Source: Desulfobacteraceae bacterium | Lineage (GTDB): Bacteria; Desulfobacterota; Desulfobacteria; Desulfobacterales; Desulfobacteraceae | DNA: 35,645 nt | Direction: 5' to 3' | Assembly: GCA_024227235.1 (NCBI GenBank) | Contig: JAAEKY010000529.1 | Span: forward strand, 1 to 35,645 | Shown here: positions 25,702 to 32,661 of the stretch, piece by piece | Layout of the letters: each line of letters begins with the position of its first letter | Position numbering within the stretch: position 1 is the first letter of the stretch | Translations under genes and position numbers: made by a program | Notes under the pieces: generated by a model | What the model was told of the DNA's origin: nothing | Database searches by the model: none | Seen by the model: only the letters and a program-made list of their open reading frames with translations

Positions 25702-27143
25702 GGTTTCCTTGCAGCGGACACTTCATCAAGCCGTGTAACTTTAGTTAAGTGTGGTGCTTTCTTTAGTTTTTCAGGGTTTGTTTTTGCTTCTTTGGCAATG
25801 GCTTTGACTGCATGAATAAACTGGTCAATATATTCTTTTGATTCTGTTTCTGTGGGTTCAACCATAAATGCACCGTCAACCACAAGTGGAAAGTAGACAG
25901 TTGGAGGATGAAATCCATAATCTAAAAGTCTTTTTGCCATATCCATGGTGGTAATATGGTATTTGTTTTGAAACTTATCATTGAACACACACTCATGCAT
26001 ACAAGGTTTATCATAGGGAAGGTTAAGGGTCCCTTTTAAGCTTTCTTTCACATAGTTGGCATTGAGTACCGCTAGCTTGCTAGCATCTTCTAACCCTTTT
26101 GCACCCATGGACAAAATATAGGAATATGCTCTTACCATAATGCCAAAATGTCCGTAATAAGTATGAATCCTTCCAATCGTATCTTGACAGTCTGTTATAA
26201 ATTTATAGGTGTCCAGTTCTTTTTTAATTCTGGGTATTGGTAAAAAAGGTTCAAGGGCTTTAACGACAGCAACTGGGCCTGAACCCGGGCCTCCTCCGCC
26301 ATGGGGTGTAGAAAAGGTTTTGTGAAGATTTAAATGAAGCACATCAATGCCAATTTCTCCGGGTTTAACAATACCCATAATTGCATTCATGTTTGCGCCA
26401 TCTCCATACACGAGCCCACCCTTTGAATGCACAATTTCGGCAATTTTTTTAATATTGGATTCAAAAAACCCCACGGTATTGGGATTGGTTACCATGATAC
26501 CGGCTGTATCCTCATCCATAACAGCTGCAATAGTCCCAGGTTCAAGAATTCCATCAGGTCCGGATTTAATATTGATTGATTCATAGCCGCACAAGGTTGC
26601 ACTTGCAGGGTTGGTACCATGTGCAGTATCCGGAATAAGAATTTTAGACCGTTGTTTACCATTCTTTGCATGATAGGCATGAATCATCAGCATGCCAGCG
26701 AGTTCTCCATGTGCACCGGCAGCTGGTTGAAGGGTAACGGCATCAAAACCGGTAATCTGAGCCAGGTATTGCTCAAGATTAAACATTAGTTCTAATGCGC
26801 CTTGAGAAAACTCATCTCCTGATAATGGATGCGCACTTGCAAATCCTTGTCTGGCAGCCTGAACCTCATTTGTTTTTGGGTTATATTTCATGGTGCATGA
26901 TCCCAATGGATACATGCCTGAATCTACGCCAAAGTTCCATTGGGAAAGACGGGTGTAATGGCGGACCACATCAAGCTCAAAAAGCTGTGGCAGGTCAGGG
27001 GGATCTCCTGTGAGCGTTTTATCGAGTTCAACACGTTCTACATCCAGTTTTGGTAAAGACATGGCACAACGGCCTTTGCGACTTTTATCCCATAGTTGTG
27101 GTTCATTAAAAATAAGTCCACTTGTTCCAGGTTGCTGACTCAT
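25686..27143 (-). CDS. gcvPB: Glycine dehydrogenase (decarboxylating) subunit 2
   Basis: 485 residues, the C-terminal half of the P-protein as a separate polypeptide. With GcvPA it decarboxylates glycine and loads the aminomethyl group on lipoyl-GcvH. The PLP-binding lysine is in LNLHKTFSTPHGGGGPGSGP near residue 275, and the substrate-pocket segments GSCTMKYNPK and LQPAAGAHGELAG are present. The C-terminal end is unusual in having KPCLCG. Its start overlaps the gcvPA stop by one base (TAATG), a coupled arrangement, so the two halves are made in equal amounts. Split P-proteins are common in many anaerobes. Confidence 0.97.
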   Translation of the reverse strand: MSQQPGTSGLIFNEPQLWDKSRKGRCAMSLPKLDVERVELDKTLTGDPPDLPQLFELDVVRHYTRLSQWNFGVDSGMYPLGSCTMKYNPKTNEVQAARQGFASAHPLSGDEFSQGALELMFNLEQYLAQITGFDAVTLQPAAGAHGELAGMLMIHAYHAKNGKQRSKILIPDTAHGTNPASATLCGYESINIKSGPDGILEPGTIAAVMDEDTAGIMVTNPNTVGFFESNIKKIAEIVHSKGGLVYGDGANMNAIMGIVKPGEIGIDVLHLNLHKTFSTPHGGGGPGSGPVAVVKALEPFLPIPRIKKELDTYKFITDCQDTIGRIHTYYGHFGIMVRAYSYILSMGAKGLEDASKLAVLNANYVKESLKGTLNLPYDKPCMHECVFNDKFQNKYHITTMDMAKRLLDYGFHPPTVYFPLVVDGAFMVEPTETESKEYIDQFIHAVKAIAKEAKTNPEKLKKAPHLTKVTRLDEVSAARKPCLCG

Positions 27144-28477
27144 TATTGTACCTCCTTTACCAATTGATCAATATCGTCTTTTGAGATGGTTTCTGTTGCA
27201 CAGAATAAATAATGTGTTTTAAGTTCGGGATAGAAAGACTCAAGACTCATTCCTGCGAAGATGCAACTCTTGTGAATTAACGCTGCTCTTTTTTTGGCAA
27301 ATCCTTTAGGAACCTTCATAACAAATTCATTGAAAAAGGGTGTGTTAAACCCAGGTTTAAACCCTGCTTTTTCAAGGCAATTTTTCAGGTATGCGGCTTT
27401 GTCATGATTTTGTTGGGAGATTTCCCTTATACCGATTTTACCAATAGTTGCAAGATACATTGCTGCTGTCATGGCATTAAGGCCATTATTGGAACAAATA
27501 TTTGAGGAAGCTTTTTCTCTTCTTATGTGTTGCTCTCTTGTTGCAAGGGTTAACACAAAACCTTCATCCCCATTTGCATCAGTGGTTTTCCCGATCAGAC
27601 GTCCAGGAAGGTTCCTCATTTGTTTTTTTGTGCCGGCAAGTAATCCTAAGCCCGGGCCGCCAAAGGATTTAGCAATACCTAAGCTTTGGCCTTCGCCAGC
27701 CACAATATCTGCACCAAAATATCCAGGATTTTTTAAAAGTCCATATGCCAGTGCTTCGGTAAAAGACGTAATAAATAATATTTTTTTTGAGTCAGCAATG
27801 GTTTTGAAAGCCTTTAAATCTTCTATATTACCAAAAAAATTTGGCGACTGAACCGCTATGCCTGCAATATCATCCATGGCCTCAAACGCTTTTAAATCCG
27901 TGAGGCCGTCTTTTGTATAAGGGACTTCTACCATTTCGTAACCCGCAGGACGAATATAGGTTTGAATGATCTGTCTGTGACTGGGATGCGTTAAAGAGGA
28001 TACGGCAATTTTATTGGCTTTTCTGTTTTTTCTCAAAGCAATCAATGCAGCTTCAGCAAGAGCAGTTCCACAGTCGTAGTGAGATGCAGTGGCGATATCC
28101 ATGCCTAATAATTGAGTCACCATTGTCTGGAATTCATAAATTCCTTGTAATGTACCCTGACTGATTTCAGGCTGGTAAGGGGTATAGGCTGTCATAAATT
28201 CTGATCGTGAAATCAAATAAGGAATAATAGCAGGAATGTAATGGTCATAACTGCCGGCACCGATAAAACATTTATAGTCTTTACAGGCGATATTTAAAGA
28301 AGCAAGCGCTTCCATGTGTGAATTGAGTTCCCATTCTGACAAACTTTCTGGTATATCAATACCTTCCTTTGTTTTTAGATCATCAGGTATGCAGTTAAAA
28401 AGCTCATCAAGGGATGTGTGTCCTGTAACCTTTAGCATACTTTCTATATCTTCTTTGGTATGTGGAAGATAACGCAT
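27143..28477 (-). CDS. gcvPA: Glycine dehydrogenase (decarboxylating) subunit 1
   Basis: 444 residues, the N-terminal half of the split P-protein. Recognisable features are the opening RYLPHTKEDIESML, the FIGAGSYDHYIPAI segment, TAYTPYQPEISQGTLQ with the glycine-rich helix that follows, and the fold-type I aminotransferase core. It lacks the PLP lysine, which is supplied by GcvPB. It follows gcvH after 6 bases and overlaps gcvPB by one base. It works in glycine catabolism, or in reverse for glycine synthesis from CO2, NH3 and methylene-THF (reductive glycine pathway), reported in some sulfate reducers. Confidence 0.97.
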   Translation of the reverse strand: MRYLPHTKEDIESMLKVTGHTSLDELFNCIPDDLKTKEGIDIPESLSEWELNSHMEALASLNIACKDYKCFIGAGSYDHYIPAIIPYLISRSEFMTAYTPYQPEISQGTLQGIYEFQTMVTQLLGMDIATASHYDCGTALAEAALIALRKNRKANKIAVSSLTHPSHRQIIQTYIRPAGYEMVEVPYTKDGLTDLKAFEAMDDIAGIAVQSPNFFGNIEDLKAFKTIADSKKILFITSFTEALAYGLLKNPGYFGADIVAGEGQSLGIAKSFGGPGLGLLAGTKKQMRNLPGRLIGKTTDANGDEGFVLTLATREQHIRREKASSNICSNNGLNAMTAAMYLATIGKIGIREISQQNHDKAAYLKNCLEKAGFKPGFNTPFFNEFVMKVPKGFAKKRAALIHKSCIFAGMSLESFYPELKTHYLFCATETISKDDIDQLVKEVQ

Positions 28478-28483
28478 GATAGT

Positions 28484-28882
28484 TTATCCTTTCAGCATGG
28501 CAAGATATGCTGCTTTGTTCATTAAATCACCAATCTGGGAATCATCTTCCGGTTTTACTTTAACAAGCCATCCTTTATCATAGCAAGAGTCATTCACAAG
28601 TTCTGGGGCATCTTCAAGAGCATCATTAATCTCAACAATTTCTCCGCCTATCGGGAGATAGATTTCAGAGACGGCTTTCACTGACTCAACACTTCCAAAT
28701 TCATCACCCTCTTCAAAAGTATCCCCAACTTCTGGCAATTCGACAAAAACAATTTCTCCAAGCTGATCTTGAGCATAATCATTAATACCAATTGAAACAA
28801 TGGCACCTTCTTGTTTCGCCCATTCATGATCTTTTGAATATTTTACATTATCCGGTAAGTTAAGATCATCAATTTCTTTCAT
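28484..28882 (-). CDS. gcvH: Glycine cleavage system H protein
   Basis: 132 residues from the ATG at 28882; the frame extends to a TTG at 28894 but GGAGG (28888-28892) sits just ahead of the ATG. GcvH is a small lipoyl carrier shuttling the aminomethyl group among P, T and L proteins. The lipoyl site is GSVESVKAVSEIYLP, where the lysine is modified; the ELPEVGDTFEEGDEFG hairpin and C-terminal GWLVKV are also typical. It is the natural substrate of LipB and LipA encoded downstream. It sits between gcvT and gcvPA. Confidence 0.97.
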   Translation of the reverse strand: MKEIDDLNLPDNVKYSKDHEWAKQEGAIVSIGINDYAQDQLGEIVFVELPEVGDTFEEGDEFGSVESVKAVSEIYLPIGGEIVEINDALEDAPELVNDSCYDKGWLVKVKPEDDSQIGDLMNKAAYLAMLKG

Positions 28883-28903
28883 AGCAGCCTCCAATAATTA
28901 TTA

Positions 28904-30154
28904 TTAAATAAAATTGTTTATTTTTTTTCTTGCAGTTCTATCCGGTCTTATATCTGTAACAATTGTAGCATTTATTTTTCGTTTTCCTTCTTTAAGCAAC
29001 AATGTCGTACCAGGGGTAAGTTTTTTTGAGACCATGACAAACCCACAACTAATGCCTTTTATCTTTAAATCCTGAGGAAGATTTTTTGAACATACACTTA
29101 AGATTCTATCATTATGCCAGGTAATCCCCATATCTGTGGCACAGGTTAAAACTTTACCCATCTGATTTTTATGTTTATCTAAAACCTGGGTATTGGCTCC
29201 AGCAGAAACTTTTCTTAATGAGTCTCCAACAAACGGGAAAATATAATGATCGTTTTTATCAGGTAAAAGGGCATCACTTCCAATAAAAGTTTTTGTAAAG
29301 GATGTTTTATCATGCGTATACGGCATGGCAAAATCCCATGGGTGATTAATAAACTTCCAATGTCCAATATCCTGATGGGATAAGGGCAAACATGCACCTG
29401 CTCTCAGTGAATCTCTTGCACCCAATCCACAGGCAGTGATACTGAATTGTGTACCTATAGATAAAATATCTTCCCAGAATTTAACGATTTTTTCTGGGTT
29501 CAAAAATATCTCAAATCCAAATTCACCTGTATATCCTGATCTTGAGAGTAATATGGGTGTTCCATCCAGTAATTTGACTTCGGATTTACCTAAAATAGAT
29601 TCAGTAAAGTTGCCTTTAAATGAAAAATACGGCATTTGATTAAAAATAATTTCAGGATTTTGGATTAGTTTTGAAAGAATGCGGGCTGAATTTAGACCTT
29701 GAATATCCATTTTAGCAATTTTTCCGGATAAATCTTTTATACTAACATTAAAGTCTTTTTTGTTGGAATTAAGGTGTTGGGTAACCGTTGCTCCCATCCC
29801 TGCATTAACGCAAATCATAAAATCAGAATCGGAAAATTTATAAACAATTGCATCATCGATACAATACCCATCGTTATTTAAAAAGGCTCCATAAATACAA
29901 CGACCGGATTTAAGTGTGGCAATGTCCCTTGTAAAACAATAATTGAGCAGGGTAAAAGAATCTTTTCCATTAATATCAATGCAGGCCATATGACTGGTGT
30001 CAAAAATACCGGCTGACGTTAAAACAGCAAGATGTTCATTTTTGACTCCAGTGTCATACCATAAAGGCATGTCAAATCCACCGAAATCAGCCATGTTTGC
30101 ACCCGCAGCTTTATGCCATTTATACAAAGGTGTGGTTTTTAAATTGATGGTCAT
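28904..30154 (-). CDS. gcvT: Aminomethyltransferase (T protein)
   Basis: 416 residues from the ATG at 30154, which has GAGG 9 bases upstream; the frame reaches an ATG at 30169 with a worse ribosome site. GcvT takes the aminomethyl group from GcvH and forms methylene-tetrahydrofolate and NH3. Motifs: PLYKWHKAAGANMADFGGFD at the start, GIFDTSHM, the RSGYTGEFGFEIFL segment, and LGARDSLRAGACLPL with the conserved arginine. The middle region differs from E. coli GcvT, e.g. YTHDKTSF, as in other Desulfobacterota-type proteins. It is the first enzyme gene after lrp, 28 bases downstream. Confidence 0.95.
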   Translation of the reverse strand: MTINLKTTPLYKWHKAAGANMADFGGFDMPLWYDTGVKNEHLAVLTSAGIFDTSHMACIDINGKDSFTLLNYCFTRDIATLKSGRCIYGAFLNNDGYCIDDAIVYKFSDSDFMICVNAGMGATVTQHLNSNKKDFNVSIKDLSGKIAKMDIQGLNSARILSKLIQNPEIIFNQMPYFSFKGNFTESILGKSEVKLLDGTPILLSRSGYTGEFGFEIFLNPEKIVKFWEDILSIGTQFSITACGLGARDSLRAGACLPLSHQDIGHWKFINHPWDFAMPYTHDKTSFTKTFIGSDALLPDKNDHYIFPFVGDSLRKVSAGANTQVLDKHKNQMGKVLTCATDMGITWHNDRILSVCSKNLPQDLKIKGISCGFVMVSKKLTPGTTLLLKEGKRKINATIVTDIRPDRTARKKINNFI

Positions 30155-30182
30155 AATAACAGTCCTCAAATATTTTTATGGG

Positions 30183-30626
30183 TTAAAAAATATAGGGAAC
30201 CTTTAAATTATAGGATTTATATACAACAAATGTTTCTACAGATCTGATGCCCTGGATTTGAGAGACTTCTTCGGTGTAAAATTCTAGTAGGCCAAAACCT
30301 TTTTTAAAAAGCACCGTTGTTAAAAGGTCAAATCTTCCTGTAACAACACTCACTGAAATAACCCCTTTCAGTTTGCTGATCTCTTCTCCTTTTTCAACTA
30401 AGTTTATTTCTGATAACTTAACGCCAATAATAACAATACGGTGGCCTGGCAATGTGGCAGGATCAACAAGGCCACAAATTTCTAAGACACCTTCTTCCTG
30501 AAGTTTATTTACCCTTGATCTAACGGTGTTTTCCGTTATGGAGAGTTTGTCAGCAATTCTTTTAAAGGATTTTTTCCCTTGTTTTAATTCTCTGATAATA
30601 TCGATATTCATACCATCAATCTTCAT
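30183..30626 (-). CDS. Lrp/AsnC family transcriptional regulator
   Basis: 147 residues. The N-terminal winged helix-turn-helix (about 5-55) has DIIRELKQGKKSFKRIADKL and recognition helix ENTVRSRVNKLQEEGVL; the C-terminal RAM domain (about 65-145), which binds amino acids and oligomerises, has VSVVTGRFDLLTTVLFK. It is the first gene of the gcv-lip operon and divergent from lpd, so the most likely job is sensing glycine or another amino acid and controlling both promoters (inference). The shared upstream region has a GACAAT-ATC-ATTGTC palindrome and a TATAATT repeat set that could be its sites. Confidence 0.92.
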   Translation of the reverse strand: MKIDGMNIDIIRELKQGKKSFKRIADKLSITENTVRSRVNKLQEEGVLEICGLVDPATLPGHRIVIIGVKLSEINLVEKGEEISKLKGVISVSVVTGRFDLLTTVLFKKGFGLLEFYTEEVSQIQGIRSVETFVVYKSYNLKVPYIF

Positions 30627-30697
30627 GGGCGCCTCATTTTTAGTTAGAAATTGGTGGAAATATTATTTTAGTTGAATTATATTGAAAAGTACCTTAC

Positions 30698-30712
30698 GAC
30701 AATGATATTGTC
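30698..30712. promoter_or_regulatory. Palindromic operator candidate near the lrp promoter
   Basis: GACAAT and ATTGTC form a perfect 6-bp inverted repeat with a 3-base spacer (15 bases in total, the size typical of Lrp/AsnC sites), 72 bases ahead of the regulator's start codon. On the minus strand it overlaps a TTGACA hexamer that could be the -35 of the lrp-gcv operon, so a bound regulator there would block polymerase. The -10 that goes with it is poor. Confidence 0.4.
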
Positions 30713-30782
30713 AAATTAATTTTGGTTAAATTCATGAAAAATTAAATTTTGATTATAAAAATTTATGGAATTCATTTAGATG

Positions 30783-30834
30783 TTTAAAAACGATAGCAAA
30801 ATGATTATAATTCAATTATAGCAAAACTATAATT
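30783..30834 (+). promoter_or_regulatory. lpd promoter overlapped by three TATAATT half-sites
   Basis: TTTAAA (30783-30788) and a perfect TATAAT -10 (30806-30811) with 17-base spacing precede the lpd ATG by 38 bases. The -10 is part of a set of three half-sites: TATAATT (30806-30812), inverted AATTATA (30814-30820) and direct TATAATT (30828-30834). The first and third start exactly 22 bp apart, two helical turns. The layout suggests an operator across the -10 and start point. Confidence 0.55.
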
Positions 30835-30848
30835 TACTGGAGAGGTTA

Positions 30849-32282
30849 ATGCCAACAAAAATTGTTGTTATTGGTGGAGGTCCTGGAGGATATGTTGCAG
30901 CGATTAGGGCTGCAGTATTGGGCGCAGATGTGACGCTCATTGAAAAAGAAAATTTAGGTGGCACATGTCTTAACAGGGGGTGCATCCCTTCAAAAATAAT
31001 GAAAAATTCTGCCGACCTTTTTTTAAAATTTAAAAAAGCAGGACAATTTGGGATTCAGGTCCAGGGTGATGTAACTGCTGATCTAACAGCATTGATGGGA
31101 AAAAAGAATAAGATTATTCAGACACAACGTAATGGGATTGCCGCCTTAATGCAAAACAATAATATTTCAGTAGAAAAGGGCAGGGCAAAGATTAAATCTC
31201 ACGGAATAATAGATTTAATTTCAGATGATGAAAATTCAAAAGAGCTTGCGTACGATAAATTGATCATTGCAACAGGAACTAAGCCTTTAAGTGTTACTGA
31301 TTTCCCATTTGATCATTCATACATATTATCTTCCAATGATCTTCTTGAAATCCAGGAGATTCCCAAATTTATTGTTATTGTAGGAGGAGGGGTGATTGGA
31401 TGTGAATTCGCTTTTATTTTTGCCGCATTAGGCTCACAAGTGACGATTGTTGAAGCAATGTCAAGATTGCTTCCTTTGCCTTCAGTTGATGAAGAATGTT
31501 CTAAAGTTCTATTAAGAGAAATGAAAAAAAAGAAAATAAAAGTGTATTGTGATACGATTGTAAAATCTTCTAAAATCAATGATGGTAGGCTATCTATTAA
31601 TTTAGAATTGTCCCCATTCACAGATAATCCAAAACCAAAAAAATTAAAAACAAAGCGCATTGTTTCTGAAATAATGGCGGTTTGCATTGGCAGGTCGGCA
31701 TTGTCAAAAAATTTAGGGTTGGAAAATATTGGTTTACAGACAATGCCACAAGGTTGGATCGATGTGAATGAAAAATTAGAAACAAGTAAAAAGGATGTGT
31801 ACGCTATTGGAGATATTTTAGGTCCTGATAAAGTAATGTTGGCCCATGTGGCCTCTCATGAAGGAATAATAGCCGCCCAAAATGCTATGGGCAAAAAAAG
31901 TGTCATGGACTATAACGTGATTCCAAGCGCGATTTTTACCATGCCGGAAATTGGCACCGTGGGGTTAAGTGAGAGTGAAGCCAGGAAAAAAGGTTATGAT
32001 GTTGAGGCGTACAGTCTAAATTTTCGAGTACTTGGAAAAGCCCAGGCAATAGATGAATTGGCAGGAATGGCTAAAATGATTGTGGAAAAACCAACAAATA
32101 AGGTGATTGGTGTTCATCTAATTGGCGCCCATGCAACCGATCTTATCGCAGAAGCAACCCTTGCGATTCAAAATGGATTAACAGCAAGCCAGATCGCTCA
32201 TACTATTCATGCCCACCCAACTTTGGCTGAAATTATAAGTGAAGTATCATTAAAAGCATCAGGAATGGGAATCCATGGATGA
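30849..32282 (+). CDS. lpd: Dihydrolipoyl dehydrogenase (L protein)
   Basis: 477 residues, a normal-length flavoprotein disulfide reductase; ATG preceded by GGAGAGG. It reoxidises dihydrolipoyl-GcvH with NAD+. FAD site: IGGGPGGYVAAIRAA (7-21). Redox disulfide: GGTCLNRGCIPSK. NAD site: VGGGVIGCEFAFIFAALGSQV (two short blocks around residue 180). The second FAD contact is YAIGDILG, and the catalytic His-Glu pair is in HAHPTLAEIISE near the C-terminus. It is divergent from lrp, completing the four-protein glycine cleavage system. The stop is only 6 bases from the end of an insertion-sequence remnant, so its native 3' region may have been lost. Confidence 0.96.
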   Translation: MPTKIVVIGGGPGGYVAAIRAAVLGADVTLIEKENLGGTCLNRGCIPSKIMKNSADLFLKFKKAGQFGIQVQGDVTADLTALMGKKNKIIQTQRNGIAALMQNNNISVEKGRAKIKSHGIIDLISDDENSKELAYDKLIIATGTKPLSVTDFPFDHSYILSSNDLLEIQEIPKFIVIVGGGVIGCEFAFIFAALGSQVTIVEAMSRLLPLPSVDEECSKVLLREMKKKKIKVYCDTIVKSSKINDGRLSINLELSPFTDNPKPKKLKTKRIVSEIMAVCIGRSALSKNLGLENIGLQTMPQGWIDVNEKLETSKKDVYAIGDILGPDKVMLAHVASHEGIIAAQNAMGKKSVMDYNVIPSAIFTMPEIGTVGLSESEARKKGYDVEAYSLNFRVLGKAQAIDELAGMAKMIVEKPTNKVIGVHLIGAHATDLIAEATLAIQNGLTASQIAHTIHAHPTLAEIISEVSLKASGMGIHG

Positions 32283-32288
32283 TTCGTC

Positions 32289-32423
32289 CTATTTGTTTAA
32301 TGGAACCCTATATTGATTAATATACCGCCTGAAAGTTTTGCTTGAAACACCCAAAATTTTGGCTGCTTGATCCTGTGTTAATCTTTTGGCTCTCCAACCT
32401 GTGTAAATCCGTTCGAATTTCAT
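32289..32423 (-). pseudogene. Transposase N-terminal remnant (HTH mini-ORF)
   Basis: A 44-codon minus-strand frame from ATG 32423 to a stop at 32289-32291. It contains a helix-turn-helix like those at the N-terminus of ISNCY/IS481-type transposases (WRAKRLTQDQAAKILG then VSSKTFRRYINQYR). A strong ribosome site (AAGGAGG) precedes it. The DDE catalytic part is missing: the frame stops immediately before lpd. It could make a small DNA-binding peptide, but a truncated insertion sequence is the simpler reading. Confidence 0.65.
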
Positions 32424-32459
32424 TTTTCATGAAAGCCTCCTTTAGGGCTTTCATAATAA

Positions 32460-32503
32460 CCGGACAGTTTATGTGCTACAAATCCGGACAACTTATTTGC
32501 TCC
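32460..32503. repeat. Two 20-bp direct repeats at insertion-sequence end
   Basis: CCGGACAGTTTATGTGCTAC (32460-32479) and CCGGACAACTTATTTGCTCC (32484-32503) match at 16 of 20 bases and are spaced by exactly 24 bp start to start. They lie just upstream of the HTH mini-ORF, where transposase-binding sites sit at an insertion-sequence end. They mark the outer end of the remnant. Confidence 0.6.
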
Positions 32504-32524
32504 CAACACGCTTTTTTTAATGTG

Positions 32525-32553
32525 TTTACGCATCACTGATTATTCGATATAAT
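32525..32553 (+). promoter_or_regulatory. Promoter of the hybrid histidine kinase
   Basis: TTTACG (32525-32530) and a perfect TATAAT (32548-32553) are spaced by 17 bases, about 108 bases ahead of the kinase start at 32662. It lies just outside the insertion-sequence repeats, so it may belong to the kinase module itself. Confidence 0.5.
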
Positions 32554-32661
32554 AAAAGCATATTAGAGCCTTTAGATAAAAGAGCCATGTTGATTTTTAT
32601 TAGAATCAATATTCTTAAATTGTTGTTTCATCTTCACAAGAGATGCAATCAGGAGCAAATG

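Noticed and set aside
27471-27851. 126-codon plus-strand open frame
   Set aside because: Antisense to gcvPA, with no start signal or domain.
30155-30182. Glycine riboswitch before gcvT
   Set aside because: The lrp-gcvT gap is only about 28 bases, too short for a glycine aptamer, and the region before lrp lacks a riboswitch-like conserved core.
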